From the NCBI GenBank assembly GCA_964473525.1, contig CAYYPK010000046.1, positions 1-49,736 on the forward strand: a stretch of 49,736 nucleotides of DNA, in the 5' to 3' direction. This DNA is from GCA-2687025 sp964473525 (GTDB lineage: Bacteria > Poribacteria > WGA-4E > GCA-2687025). Within the stretch, counting starts at the first letter, position 1. The number at the start of each line of letters is the position of its first letter. Position numbers and translations under genes: made by a program. Shown here in pieces: positions 8,378 through 16,943 of this stretch. Under the pieces are notes generated by a model that was not told the DNA's origin, searched no databases, and worked only from the letters and a program-made list of their open reading frames with translations.

Positions 8378-8711
8378 TCTCTTCTCCTACTCGTATATGA
8401 CGCGCACACAACTACCGCAACTGCTGAAATCGTGTTAGGGCCCGAACCGAACTGCGTCTCCTGGAACGTGCCTGCGAGCTCTTGGTTCATGTCAGGAACG
8501 TCGGCGGCAAGCCGCGAACAGGAGACGGGACAGCCCTTGTGAACAGTGTAGCATGGCGCCCTACCACCATCAAGACAGCCAGGCGTGTTACTGCTACGGA
8601 CGGCCAGCCTACGGTTGTCCAGACTAGCCCCCGCGCCTTATGCTAGGCGCGTTGCCCGGGGGCAGGTGGCGACAGGGCAGCCGCCCCAACCGGAGGAGAG
8701 AACCCGGCCGT
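8378..8711. other. Intergenic region between divergent genes
   Basis: This 334-base stretch separates the minus-strand cohesin-PKD gene from the plus-strand Gfo/Idh gene. I see no coding sequence. It holds a probable plus-strand promoter (8615-8644) and a GC-rich inverted repeat (CGCGCC 8632-8637 with GGCGCG 8646-8651) overlapping its -10 region. A weak minus-strand TTGCGG-17-TATACG lies just before the cohesin-PKD start. Confidence 0.6.
8615..8644 (+). promoter_or_regulatory. Putative sigma-70-type promoter for Gfo/Idh gene
   Basis: TTGTCC (8615-8620), an 18-base spacer, then TATGCT (8639-8644), predicting a start of transcription near 8651 and a leader of about 60 bases. The same two hexamers occur upstream of the PhyH gene (38212-38240). 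Each hexamer matches the Escherichia coli consensus at only four of six positions. Confidence 0.4.
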
Positions 8712-9992
8712 ATGCCTTCAGACGTTCACGCGCGCACGTTGAGAGTCGGCCTCGTCGGGGTCGGGATGTTTGGTGGCGACGTGCACCTTCGGACGTACGC
8801 CGACCTCGTCCGATGCGGCATTGCCCCCTACCTCGGACGCATCGCGATGGACGGCTTCGCGCGCGAGTACGGCGATGTCGCCTTCGAGCTCACCGCCGTC
8901 GCCACGCGCTCCCCGGGGAGCGCCACCCGCGCGGCGGACACCTTCGAGGAGTGGACCGGCTGCCGCCCCGCCGAATACCACGGCGCCTCACCATGGGATG
9001 ATATGCTGGCCGCGCATGCCGACCTGGACGTTCTGGCGGTCGCCACGCCCGACCATCTCCACGCGGCGCCAACGCTCGCGGCCCTGGCGGCCAGTGTGCA
9101 CGTGGTCCTCGAGAAGCCGATGACGCTGGAGCTAACCGAGGCGGACGCCATCATCGCCGCCGCGGACGCAGCGGGCCTCGTTGTGGGCCTGGACATGCAC
9201 AAGCGGTACGACCCAGACCATCTCTTCATGTTCAGCAGCCTTATGGACGACATCGGAGCGCCTCTCTACGGGCGCGCGGTGCTTGAAGAGCCGCTCGAGG
9301 TGTCGACAGAGACGTTCAAGTGGGCGGCTGAGAGCGATCCGTTCAGCTACGTTGGGGTGCACTGGACGGACCTGTTCATACACTACATGGCGGCTAAGCC
9401 ACGGTCGGTCTACGCGGTCGGCCAGAAGCGCAAACTCGTCGACGAGTACGGCATCGACGCGTACGACGCCGTACAGGTCACCGTGGGCTTCGAGAACGGC
9501 GCGCACATCCAGTTCAACAACCACTGGATCACGCCGCCTGACTTCGAGGCGCCTGTAAACCAGGAGAGCGAGATCGTCGCCACCCGAGGCAAGGTGGAGT
9601 CCGACAGCCAATACCGAGGGCTCCGTTACACGGTCGAGGGCGGCGGCACGCGCACGTCTAACACGCACTTCACTCGCCAGGTGGCGCGCGAGGACGGCTC
9701 CGAAGTGTTGACGGGCTACGGCAAGGACAGCCTGGTGGCGTGCTTGCTGGCCGCGATGCGACGGACGTTTGGGCGGGAGCCCCTCGATTCGCTGAAGGCC
9801 ACTTACCCCAATGCCGAGGAGGGGCGCCTGTCCGTTGCCATCGTGCAGGCGGCCCGCGTCGTCCGTGACCTGAACTTCGAGTACTTCGCCAGCGGCCGCG
9901 GGACGCCCGTCACGGCTCTGCTGAGCGATGACGGTATCCTCATATACGATCCAATCCTCGGCAATCAGAATCCGTACGGCCAACCGATCTAG
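8712..9992 (+). CDS. Gfo/Idh/MocA-family NAD(P)-dependent oxidoreductase
   Basis: Oxidises or reduces a sugar, inositol or amino-sugar hydroxyl with NAD(P). The 426-residue protein has the N-terminal Rossmann fold (TLRVGLVGVGMFGGDVHL) and the family signature VHVVLEKPMTLELTEADAII, where the EKP lysine is catalytic. The C-terminal alpha/beta substrate domain includes HWTDLFIHYMAAKP and continues to about residue 400. I start at ATG 8712, which follows GGAGGAG by about 12 bases; the open frame reaches back to 8640 without better signals. The insert before EKP and the length are somewhat larger than the usual 340-390 residues. It is 12 bases upstream of a class III aminotransferase, a pairing that fits oxidation of a hydroxyl to a ketone followed by transamination. 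That pathway is inference. Confidence 0.93.
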   Translation: MPSDVHARTLRVGLVGVGMFGGDVHLRTYADLVRCGIAPYLGRIAMDGFAREYGDVAFELTAVATRSPGSATRAADTFEEWTGCRPAEYHGASPWDDMLAAHADLDVLAVATPDHLHAAPTLAALAASVHVVLEKPMTLELTEADAIIAAADAAGLVVGLDMHKRYDPDHLFMFSSLMDDIGAPLYGRAVLEEPLEVSTETFKWAAESDPFSYVGVHWTDLFIHYMAAKPRSVYAVGQKRKLVDEYGIDAYDAVQVTVGFENGAHIQFNNHWITPPDFEAPVNQESEIVATRGKVESDSQYRGLRYTVEGGGTRTSNTHFTRQVAREDGSEVLTGYGKDSLVACLLAAMRRTFGREPLDSLKATYPNAEEGRLSVAIVQAARVVRDLNFEYFASGRGTPVTALLSDDGILIYDPILGNQNPYGQPI

Positions 9993-10004
9993 GGGAATCA
10001 CGCG

Positions 10005-11333
10005 ATGAGCCACGCGGCGGCCGTTGGAGCGGCCATACATCGGGACGGCGAGCCGGCCGCCAACAAGGCGCGCGCTGCGACGCATCGGCTTGTGCCGCGC
10101 GGCCACAAGACGTACACGCCGACGCAGTTGGTGGTCCGCCGCGCTTCCGGCTGCTACCTGGAAACTGTCGACGGGGCGCGACTGCTGGACTTCAGCTCTG
10201 GCGTGCTCGTCGCGAACCTCGGCCACGATCACCCGGAATTCGAGGCCCGTCGCGCTGAGCTCGTGGAGGGAGCGCCGCGCAACTGCTACAACGCGCTGTC
10301 GCCCCTGGAGCCGCAGGCGGCCGAACGCCTTGTCGCCAGCCTTGACGGCCCGCAGTTCGAACAGGTGATGTGGGCCGACTCCGGTTCCGCCGGGATCATC
10401 AAGGCGATCTGGGCGGCGCAGCACGCGCGACCGGACAAGAACATCATCGTGGCGACCCGCGCGGGCTTCCACGGCAAGAAGGGCCTCGCCGGCGACATCA
10501 CGGGCGAGGCCAGCAGCAACCCCAACGTGCGTTGGCTGTCCTTCCCGACGGCGGAGGTCGAGGACGTCTCCGTGCTCCCGGACGCCGAGAAGCGGGAGGA
10601 CGAACTGTCAGCCCCGTACCGTCGCGAGCTCGAGGCGTTGCGCGCCGAGCATGGCGACGACCTGCTGACGTTGGTGACCGAGCCGTACCTCGGCGCCGCG
10701 GGCTCGTTCCACCCGCCGAAGTGGTACCTGCGACTGCTGTCCGACTGGTGCGCCGAGAACGACGTCGTCTTCATCCTGGACGAGGTGCAGTCGTGTCACG
10801 GCCGCACGGGTGAGATGTACGCGTACCAGCGGTACGGCATCGCCCCGGACATGGTCGTCTTGGGCAAGGGCCTCGGCAACGGCGCCCCCATCGCCGCTAC
10901 TGTGGGGCCAGCCGAGCTCCTGGACTCGATGGACTACGGTGAGGCGTCGGACACGTACAGCGGGAACCCTCACGGCTGCGCCGCGGTGACGGCGGCGCTC
11001 GATGTGTACGAGTCGCAGCCGATAGTCGCGAACTGTCGGGACATGTCGCGCCGGCTGCAGGCGGGCCTGTCCTCCCTGCGGGAGGAGTTCGCCCACGTCG
11101 CGAACGTGCGCGGCGAGGGACTCGTCTGGGGCGTCGAGATGGCGCCCACGGACGGCGCCACCGCGGACGAAGTGGCGAACGCGGCAGTGCTCGCGTGCTA
11201 CCACGAGGGCGTGCACCTGCTCGGCCCCCTGGCGAAGCGTGTGCTCCGAGTGTCTCCTCCGCTTGTCATCAGCGCCGACGAACTTGAGTCGGGTGTGGAA
11301 GGCATGCATCGCGCCCTGCGGTCCATCGGCTGA
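10005..11333 (+). CDS. Class III pyridoxal-phosphate aminotransferase
   Basis: PLP-dependent omega-amino-acid or amino-sugar transaminase, 442 residues, a normal family length. Seen: the PLP phosphate region WADSGSAGIIKAI near 124-135, the FHGKKG segment near 155-160, Asp259 in VVFILDEVQSCHGRTG (pairs with the pyridine nitrogen) and the Schiff-base Lys288 in DMVVLGKGLGNGAPIAA. The C-terminal domain RGEGLVWGVEMAP is also typical. The amino acceptor cannot be read from sequence. It follows the Gfo/Idh gene by 12 bases and is probably in one operon with it. A new promoter appears downstream, before the glutathione peroxidase gene. Confidence 0.93.
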   Translation: MSHAAAVGAAIHRDGEPAANKARAATHRLVPRGHKTYTPTQLVVRRASGCYLETVDGARLLDFSSGVLVANLGHDHPEFEARRAELVEGAPRNCYNALSPLEPQAAERLVASLDGPQFEQVMWADSGSAGIIKAIWAAQHARPDKNIIVATRAGFHGKKGLAGDITGEASSNPNVRWLSFPTAEVEDVSVLPDAEKREDELSAPYRRELEALRAEHGDDLLTLVTEPYLGAAGSFHPPKWYLRLLSDWCAENDVVFILDEVQSCHGRTGEMYAYQRYGIAPDMVVLGKGLGNGAPIAATVGPAELLDSMDYGEASDTYSGNPHGCAAVTAALDVYESQPIVANCRDMSRRLQAGLSSLREEFAHVANVRGEGLVWGVEMAPTDGATADEVANAAVLACYHEGVHLLGPLAKRVLRVSPPLVISADELESGVEGMHRALRSIG

Positions 11334-11341
11334 CCCGTGGC

Positions 11342-11371
11342 TTGACCGTCTTTCACGCGGCGTGCCATACT
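11342..11371 (+). promoter_or_regulatory. Putative promoter of the peroxidase gene
   Basis: TTGACC (11342-11347), an 18-base spacer and CATACT (11366-11371) lie about 40 bases before the GTG start. The zinc ATPase promoter at 19710-19738 uses nearly the same hexamers (TTGACG and CATACT). Confidence 0.5.
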
Positions 11372-11409
11372 CGCGAGTGTTTCCGCACTGAACATCTGGA
11401 GGCCGCCCC

Positions 11410-12084
11410 GTGACAATGAAGAGAGTCCTGTCCGCCTGCGCGGCCGCTTGCCTCGCGGTGTCTGTCGCCTACGCCGCGACGTCCACCGCCACGGGCTTGT
11501 TCGCCGTGGCCGTCGCTGCTGACGAGGAGGCCGCGGAGAGCATCTACGACTTCACGATGGACGACATCGACGGCGAACCCGTGGAGCTGCGCGACTTCGA
11601 GGGCGACGTCCTGCTCATCGTGAACACGGCGTCCAAGTGCGGGCTTACGCCACAGTACACGGCCCTCGAGGCGATGTACCAGCAGCACAAGGAGGACGGG
11701 TTCGCCGTCCTCGCGTTCCCTGCCAACGAGTTCGGCGGGCAGGAACCCGGCACGAACGCCGAGATAAAGGGATTCTGCACGCTGACGAACTACGCCGTGA
11801 CGTTCCCGCTATTCTCGAAGATCGTCGTGAAGGGCGAGGGCCAGCATCCGCTGTACGACTACCTGACGCACAAGCTGCCCGACGAGGAACTGCACGGCGA
11901 GATCGACTGGAACTTCGCCAAGTTCCTGGTCGCGAGGGACGGCACGGTGCTGGCGAGATACAAGGCGAAGGTGAAGCCAGACGACAAGAAGCTCGTCGCC
12001 CAACTGCGCGAAGCATTGGCGGCGCCGCGGCCGGAGAATGCCGACGACGCCACCGAGCCAGACGACGAAAACGCTGGGAGTTAG
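11410..12084 (+). CDS. Exported glutathione peroxidase family thiol peroxidase
   Basis: Reduces hydrogen peroxide or lipid hydroperoxides using a thiol donor. The 224 residues include an N-terminal hydrophobic signal segment (about 1-37), then the GPx fold. The peroxidatic cysteine is Cys77 in NTASKCGLT, with Gln111 in FPANEFGGQEPG and Trp167 in IDWNFAKFLV completing the catalytic tetrad. It is a Cys enzyme, not a selenoprotein. An acidic tail (NADDATEPDDENAGS) ends the protein. GTG 11410 is chosen because GGAGG lies seven bases upstream; ATG 11416 is the alternative. The class V aminotransferase starts 9 bases after it. A Fur-family gene two genes downstream raises the possibility of oxidative-stress regulation. 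Confidence 0.92.
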   Translation: MTMKRVLSACAAACLAVSVAYAATSTATGLFAVAVAADEEAAESIYDFTMDDIDGEPVELRDFEGDVLLIVNTASKCGLTPQYTALEAMYQQHKEDGFAVLAFPANEFGGQEPGTNAEIKGFCTLTNYAVTFPLFSKIVVKGEGQHPLYDYLTHKLPDEELHGEIDWNFAKFLVARDGTVLARYKAKVKPDDKKLVAQLREALAAPRPENADDATEPDDENAGS

Positions 12085-12093
12085 CAGCTACTG

Positions 12094-13284
12094 ATGCCAG
12101 ACAACGACTACGGAGAACTCAACCCATCGCGTCGGCTGCTCATGGGTCCCGGCCCTAGCGACGCCCATCCACGCGTGTTGCGCGCGATGTCCACGCCTCT
12201 GCTCGGGCACCTGGACCCGGAGTTCCTCGCGCTCATGGAGGAGAGCAAGACGCTTCTACGGTCGGTGTTTGGCACGCAGAACGAGCTGACGATACCCGTG
12301 TCGGCGACGGGAAGCGCGGGGATGGAAGCGGCGTTCGTGAACGTCGTCGAGCCGGGCGACGAGGTCGTCGTATGCGTCAACGGCGTGTTCGGCGAGCGCA
12401 TGAGCGACATCGTCGGCCGCTGCGGCGCCAACCTTACGCGTGTCGACGCGGACTGGGGCGCGATCGTCCCGGCTGAGAAGGTCGAAGCTGCGCTGAAGAC
12501 CGTCACCAAACCGAAGGTGGTCGCCATAGTCCACGCCGAGACCTCGACGGGCGTGCTACAGCCGCTCGACGAGATCGCGAAGCTGGCACGCGACCACGGC
12601 GCGCTATTCCTCGTGGACGCGGTCACGTCGCTCGGTGGCGCGCCGGTCGACGTCGACGCTACCGGCATCGACGTCTGCTACAGCGGCACTCAGAAGTGCC
12701 TGAGCTGCCCACCCGGGCTGTCGCCCGTGACGTTCGGGCCGCGCGCGGTCGAAGTCATCCAGGGGCGGACGACCAAGGTGCAGTCGTGGTACCTCGACAT
12801 GTCCATGATCGCGAAGTATTGGGGCGAGGAGCGGGTGTACCACCACACGGCGCCGATCTCCATGGTGTACGCGTTCCGCGAAGCCCTGCGGCTTGTCGAC
12901 GAGGAAGGCCTCGAGGCGAGGCACGAGCGGCACCGGTCGCACTCGGCGGCGTTGGCGGCTGGCTTGCTGGCGCTCGGCCTGGGGCTGGGAGCGCAGGAGG
13001 GCCATCGCGCGCCGATGCTCATTCTCACGCGGATTCCCGACGGCGTGGACGACGGCGCGGTTCGGCGGCGTCTCCTCGACGAATTCAACCTCGAGATCGG
13101 CGGCGGCTTAGGCGTCTTCGCGGGCAAGATGTGGCGCATCGGCCTCATGGGCGAGTCGTGCCAGCGGTCTAGCGTGCTGACGTGTCTGGACGCGCTCGAG
13201 GCGTGCCTCAGAGACGAGGGACAGTCCATCGACGCTGGCGCGGGCGTGTCCGCCGCGCTGGCCTGCTACGGGGCGGGCGCGTAG
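12094..13284 (+). CDS. Class V aminotransferase (alanine-glyoxylate/serine-pyruvate type)
   Basis: PLP enzyme that transfers an amino group to glyoxylate or pyruvate, or acts as a related aminotransferase or lyase. The 396 residues start with LLMGPGPSDAHPRVLRAM, the hallmark of the AGXT/SPT group. The fold continues with SATGSAGMEAAF, Asp175 in LFLVDAVTSLGG and the PLP-binding Lys201 in YSGTQKCLSCPPGLSP, as in alanine-glyoxylate transaminases. Near the C-terminus GGGLGVFAGKMWRIGLMG matches the substrate-binding end of this family. It begins 9 bases after the peroxidase stop and is probably cotranscribed. Exact amino donor is undetermined. Confidence 0.93.
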   Translation: MPDNDYGELNPSRRLLMGPGPSDAHPRVLRAMSTPLLGHLDPEFLALMEESKTLLRSVFGTQNELTIPVSATGSAGMEAAFVNVVEPGDEVVVCVNGVFGERMSDIVGRCGANLTRVDADWGAIVPAEKVEAALKTVTKPKVVAIVHAETSTGVLQPLDEIAKLARDHGALFLVDAVTSLGGAPVDVDATGIDVCYSGTQKCLSCPPGLSPVTFGPRAVEVIQGRTTKVQSWYLDMSMIAKYWGEERVYHHTAPISMVYAFREALRLVDEEGLEARHERHRSHSAALAAGLLALGLGLGAQEGHRAPMLILTRIPDGVDDGAVRRRLLDEFNLEIGGGLGVFAGKMWRIGLMGESCQRSSVLTCLDALEACLRDEGQSIDAGAGVSAALACYGAGA

Positions 13285-13316
13285 GCCACCAGGCCCAGCG
13301 CCCCACCGGAGACGTC

Positions 13317-13766
13317 ATGCCCGAGCGCACGGCCAGCATAGAGACGCAGGTCGAACGCTTCATCGGCTTCCTCCGTGAGAGGAAGCTCAAGGTGACGCAG
13401 GAGCGGCTTGCGCTCGTGCGCGAGGTGCTCGGCACGAAGGGCCACTTCGAGGCTGAGGATCTACAGATACGCATGCGCACGCAGGGCAGCCGTGTCTCGA
13501 AACCTACCATCTACCGCACGCTTCCGCTCCTCATCGAGAGTGGATTGCTGCGGCCGTCGTTCCTCACCGGAGAGCGGCAAACTTATTACGAGAACACGCT
13601 AGGAGCGGATAAGCACGAGCACCTCATCTGCCTCACCTGCGGACGGATCATAGAGTTCACCAGCGACAGCCTCGAGGAGGCGCTCGCCGACGTAAGCCGG
13701 ACGCATGGTTTCGTGGCGCAGAAGAGGCGCATAGAGCTCTTCGGCCTCTGCGAACACTGCGCCTGA
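13317..13766 (+). CDS. Fur-family metal-responsive transcription regulator
   Basis: Dimeric DNA-binding repressor of the Fur superfamily, 149 residues. The winged helix covers about 12-83 (recognition region SRVSKPTIYRTLPLLIESGLL). The metal regions show His43, Glu92, His100, His102 and Glu113, with structural zinc cysteines C105-x2-C108 and C145-x2-C148. The residue before the HEH motif aligns with the Fur glutamate rather than the PerR aspartate (TYYENTLGADKHEHL), and IIEF matches Fur. I therefore favour an iron-type Fur over PerR; Zur cannot be excluded. ATG 13317 has GGAG seven bases before it. It lies 32 bases after the aminotransferase gene and 33 before the M42 peptidase. Confidence 0.93.
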   Translation: MPERTASIETQVERFIGFLRERKLKVTQERLALVREVLGTKGHFEAEDLQIRMRTQGSRVSKPTIYRTLPLLIESGLLRPSFLTGERQTYYENTLGADKHEHLICLTCGRIIEFTSDSLEEALADVSRTHGFVAQKRRIELFGLCEHCA

Positions 13767-13799
13767 TACGCCAGGCTGCCATCCCTAGAAAGACACCCT

Positions 13800-14882
13800 A
13801 TGTCCCCTCAGCTAGACGACCGCGCGCAACTTCTGCGCGACCTCACGGAGGCCCCCGGCCTCCCGGGGTACGAAGGCGAGATCAGAACCATCTTCCGCGG
13901 CGCCGTGGACGGTCTGGGGCCAGTAGAGCAGGACGGAATCGGGTCGATATCGTGTCGCAAGGAGGGCGACCAGGATGGCCCCAGCATCATGCTGGCTGGC
14001 CACATGGACGAGGTGGGCTGGATCGTCCGGCACGTGACCGACGACGGATACATCAAGTTCTCGCCTCTGGGCGGGTGGTGGAATCAGGTCATGCTCGCCC
14101 AACGCGTCAACGTCTACACGCGCAAGGGGTGCTTCACGGGCGTCATTGGCAGCAAGCCGCCGCATCTCCTGAGCGGAGACCAGCGGAGCAAGCCGGTCGA
14201 AATCAAGGACATGTACATCGACATGGGGACCACCGACTCCGCCTACGCTGTCGAGGAGTTGGGCGTGCAGATCGGTGACCCCATCGTGCCGCAGAGCAGC
14301 TTCGTGCCGGTTGGCGACGGCAAGGTGTACCTCGGCAAGGCGTTCGACAACCGCGCGGCCGTCGGGACGGTCATCGAGACGCTGAAGGCACTTGATGGCG
14401 TCGATCACCCCAACGTCGTGCACGGCGTTGGCACGGTCATGGAAGAGGTGGGGCTGCGCGGAGCGCGGACCAGCTCCTGGATCGCTGAGCCAGACGTCGC
14501 GTTCTCGCTGGACGTCGGCATCGCTGGCGACGTGCCGGGCATTGAGAAGCACGAGGCGAACCAGCGCCTGGGCGAAGGACCGGCCCTCATCATCTACGAC
14601 CACTCCATCATTCCGCACCTCAAGCTGCGTGACATGGTCGTGGACGTCGCGAAGGAAGAAGACATCCCGTTGCAGCAGGACTTCGTCATGGGCGGGACCG
14701 ACGGCGGCGCGATCCACCAGCATCGCAGTGGTGTGCCTACCGTGACGATCTGCGTGCCGTCGCGGCACATCCACAGCCACACGAGCATGATCCACCGGGA
14801 CGACTACGACAACATCATCGCGCTGCTTGTCGCGCTGATCCGTCGGCTGGACACTCAGGCAGTCGCTGATCTGGAACTCTAG
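13800..14882 (+). CDS. M42-family aminopeptidase
   Basis: Cytosolic di-metal aminopeptidase (glutamyl aminopeptidase or the older endoglucanase-M name) that trims peptides; family members form dodecameric tetrahedra. The 360 residues match the family. Visible metal and catalytic residues: His68 and Asp70 in MLAGHMDEVG, Asp183 in GKAFDNRAA, Glu215-Glu216 in VMEEVGLRGAR, Asp238 in SLDVGIAGD and His325 in SRHIHSH. The loop GGTDGGAIH corresponds to GGTDA in most members. The isochorismatase-like gene starts 9 bases downstream, so it probably belongs to the same transcription unit. Confidence 0.95.
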   Translation: MSPQLDDRAQLLRDLTEAPGLPGYEGEIRTIFRGAVDGLGPVEQDGIGSISCRKEGDQDGPSIMLAGHMDEVGWIVRHVTDDGYIKFSPLGGWWNQVMLAQRVNVYTRKGCFTGVIGSKPPHLLSGDQRSKPVEIKDMYIDMGTTDSAYAVEELGVQIGDPIVPQSSFVPVGDGKVYLGKAFDNRAAVGTVIETLKALDGVDHPNVVHGVGTVMEEVGLRGARTSSWIAEPDVAFSLDVGIAGDVPGIEKHEANQRLGEGPALIIYDHSIIPHLKLRDMVVDVAKEEDIPLQQDFVMGGTDGGAIHQHRSGVPTVTICVPSRHIHSHTSMIHRDDYDNIIALLVALIRRLDTQAVADLEL

Positions 14883-14891
14883 GGGCTCGGC

Positions 14892-15500
14892 GTGGCGGAC
14901 GTCCTCTCGACGTACCCTCTGACGGCGGACAACGCCGCGCTGGTTGTCGTGGACATGCAGCGAGGGTTCCTGGACGACGGAGCCGCCATGGAGGTTCCCG
15001 GTGGACGCGAGATGGCGCCAGCCATCGCCGCGCTCGCCTCTGGATTCCGTGCGCTCTCGGCGCCGGTGGTGTACACGCGGGTGGTGTGGTCGCCGGACGT
15101 GCCTAACCTTGTTGGCGAGTTGCACACCGAGCACAAGCCGCCCGTTTCCTGCTGTATGGAGGGCGACCCGAGCGTCGAGATCGTCCAGACGCTTGCGCCG
15201 TCCGCAGGGGATCTCGTCGTCGACAAGCACGGCTATGACGCCTTTCACGAGACGCGGCTCGATTACGCGCTGCGGAGCCAGGGCCGGACGCATCTGCTCG
15301 TCACGGGCGTGATGACCGACGTCTGCGTGCTCGCCACGGTGACGAGCGCTTTCCACCGTGAGTACCGGGTGAGCGTCGCGTCGGACGCGGTGGCCACGAA
15401 GTGGGACGACGTGCAGCGGATGACGCTGGCCCTCGTGTCACGATGCTACGGGCGCGTGGTGACATCGGAGGAAGCGCTTGCCGAACTCGCGATTCGTTAG
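14892..15500 (+). CDS. Isochorismatase-like cysteine hydrolase
   Basis: Cysteine hydrolase of the nicotinamidase/isochorismatase/N-carbamoylsarcosine amidase superfamily, 202 residues. The triad is visible: Asp21 in VVVDMQRGF, Lys112 in VVDKHGYDAF and Cys145 in GVMTDVCVLATV, with the cis-peptide region before the Cys. The start is GTG 14892, which follows the M42 stop by 9 bases. Its end overlaps the next gene by 23 bases. Because two creatininase-family genes follow directly, an amidase role on a guanidino, carbamoyl or lactam compound (as in creatinine degradation through N-carbamoylsarcosine) is plausible but not shown. Confidence 0.92.
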   Translation: MADVLSTYPLTADNAALVVVDMQRGFLDDGAAMEVPGGREMAPAIAALASGFRALSAPVVYTRVVWSPDVPNLVGELHTEHKPPVSCCMEGDPSVEIVQTLAPSAGDLVVDKHGYDAFHETRLDYALRSQGRTHLLVTGVMTDVCVLATVTSAFHREYRVSVASDAVATKWDDVQRMTLALVSRCYGRVVTSEEALAELAIR

Positions 15501-16215
15501 CTCCCACAACACGTCGCCCGAGGTCGCCGCTTCTGACTTCGACACCGTAGTGATGCCCCTGGGCGCGGTAGAGGGCAAGGGGCCGCACCTGCCCGTCGGC
15601 ACGGACTACATGCTCGCGGACGCGTTCGCCGGCTCCTACGCGTCCGAAGTGGGTGAGGTATACGTCCTGCCAGCGGCCCCATACGCCACGAGCGACACGC
15701 AACGCGGCCTGCGCGGCACGGTGTACCTCGACGCCGAGACGATGTGGCAGTCCGTCGTGGACACGGTTGGCTCGTTGCACGCGGGCGGCTTCAAGCGGTT
15801 CATCGTCGTCAACATGTGCTCCACAAACTGGACCGTGAAGCCGGCCGTACGCGAGCTCAACCTGCGTCTGCGACGGGGGCGCACGGTTTGGGTCGAACCC
15901 AAACAGTTCGCCCACGACCGTGGACGCGAACAGCACCACGCTCTCGACGATCGCCACGGAGGCGCCGTCGACACGGCGCTGATGATGCACTGCCACCCGG
16001 AGAACGTGGGCGACCCGCCGCCGGACCACACGCCGTCGGTCGGGCGCGAGTTCGTCGACTACGCTGGCCTTGCCGCGGTGTGCCCAGGCGGCGTGTGGGG
16101 CAAGCCAAGCCTCGCGAGCCCCCAGATGGGGGCAGACCTGTTCGGCCACATGCTGGCGGAAACCGTGGCGTATGTGGACAGGGCCTTCGCGACATGGGAG
16201 GGCGCGCACGGATGA
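15478..16215 (+). CDS. Creatininase-family protein with altered metal site
   Basis: Member of the creatininase fold (cyclic amidohydrolases), 245 residues, starting with TTG at 15478. The TTG is preceded by GGAGGA at 5-base spacing, and no ATG or GTG lies in frame before the first conserved motif. It overlaps the isochorismatase-like gene by 23 bases. The metal motifs are degraded. The usual EQHGPHLPxxTD reads EGKGPHLPVGTD, so the motif histidine is Lys. The usual NxHGGN reads VVNMCSTNWT, so that histidine is lost too. The glutamate of the third motif appears as Asp in HGGAVDTALM. Compared with the intact neighbour that starts at 16212, this may be a catalytically changed or structural subunit. 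Confidence 0.85.
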   Translation: MPNSRFVSSHNTSPEVAASDFDTVVMPLGAVEGKGPHLPVGTDYMLADAFAGSYASEVGEVYVLPAAPYATSDTQRGLRGTVYLDAETMWQSVVDTVGSLHAGGFKRFIVVNMCSTNWTVKPAVRELNLRLRRGRTVWVEPKQFAHDRGREQHHALDDRHGGAVDTALMMHCHPENVGDPPPDHTPSVGREFVDYAGLAAVCPGGVWGKPSLASPQMGADLFGHMLAETVAYVDRAFATWEGAHG

Positions 16216-16943
16216 TGGTGGACTGGCGCTCGTCCTCCGCGGCGATCGAGGCCGCGGCCCCAGAAGTCGCGGTGTTCGCGGTGAGTTCCATCGAGCAGCA
16301 CGGCGCGCACCTGCCTCTGGGCACGGACCATCTCATCGCCACGGAGCTGTCGCGACTCGTCGCCGAACGCTTAGACGCTTACCTGCTTCCGCCGCTCCCG
16401 ATCGTCAGCGCGTGGGAGCACAGCGCCTTCCGCGGGACGGCATCGCTCACAGGCCCCACGGCCATGCGTGCCGTGCGGGACGTCGTGCGGAGTCTGTACG
16501 ACGACGGCTTCCGCAAGGTGGTCCTAGTCAACACGCACGGCGGCAACTGGATGGTGAAGCCCGCGGCGATAGAGTTGAATCGCGCGTACCCCGATCTGAT
16601 GCTGGTCTACGACGACGGCGACATGCTCTCGTACCGAGGGCAGCGGCCTGTCACTGGCGAGCTGCACGCGGGCGACGGCGAGACGTCGGCGGCGCTGGCC
16701 CTCGACGCCTCGCTCGTCAAGCCGCACGCGGTGGACAGCATCACAGCGGACACCCCGGCAAGCCATCTGGACTACGTCGGGACGAGGGGCGTCACGCCCA
16801 GCGGCGTCTGGGGGCTCCCAAGCCGAGCGGACGGCGACGCTGGCAGACGCGCGTTCGCGGAACGGGCGGACAGGATCGCGGCGTACGCGCGGGAGACTTT
16901 CGAGACGCTAGCGGAGCTCCGCCGGGCGCGCGCGGATCTCTAG
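16212..16943 (+). CDS. Creatininase-family amidohydrolase
   Basis: Di-metal cyclic amidase of the creatininase family, 243 residues. All signature motifs are present: SSIEQHGAHLPLGTDHL near residues 25-41, LVNTHGGNWMVKP near 110-122 and LHAGDGETSAAL near 152-163. The family includes creatininase, MftE and formamidopyrimidine hydrolases, so the substrate is open. The start ATG 16212 overlaps the previous stop (ATGA), which implies translational coupling and perhaps a hetero-oligomer with that degenerate paralogue; ATG 16215 is next in frame. Its TAG stop shares the palindrome CTAG with the stop of the convergent pentapeptide gene. Confidence 0.92.
   Translation: MMVDWRSSSAAIEAAAPEVAVFAVSSIEQHGAHLPLGTDHLIATELSRLVAERLDAYLLPPLPIVSAWEHSAFRGTASLTGPTAMRAVRDVVRSLYDDGFRKVVLVNTHGGNWMVKPAAIELNRAYPDLMLVYDDGDMLSYRGQRPVTGELHAGDGETSAALALDASLVKPHAVDSITADTPASHLDYVGTRGVTPSGVWGLPSRADGDAGRRAFAERADRIAAYARETFETLAELRRARADL

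Noticed and set aside
9132..10472. 446-codon minus-strand frame across Gfo/Idh and the aminotransferase
   Set aside because: Antisense to two well-supported enzymes with no recognisable fold.
13812..15356. Long minus-strand reading frame of 514 codons antisense to the M42 and isochorismatase-like genes
   Set aside because: It is a low-complexity, His/Arg/Val-rich shadow typical of GC-rich DNA, while the plus-strand genes have full catalytic motifs.
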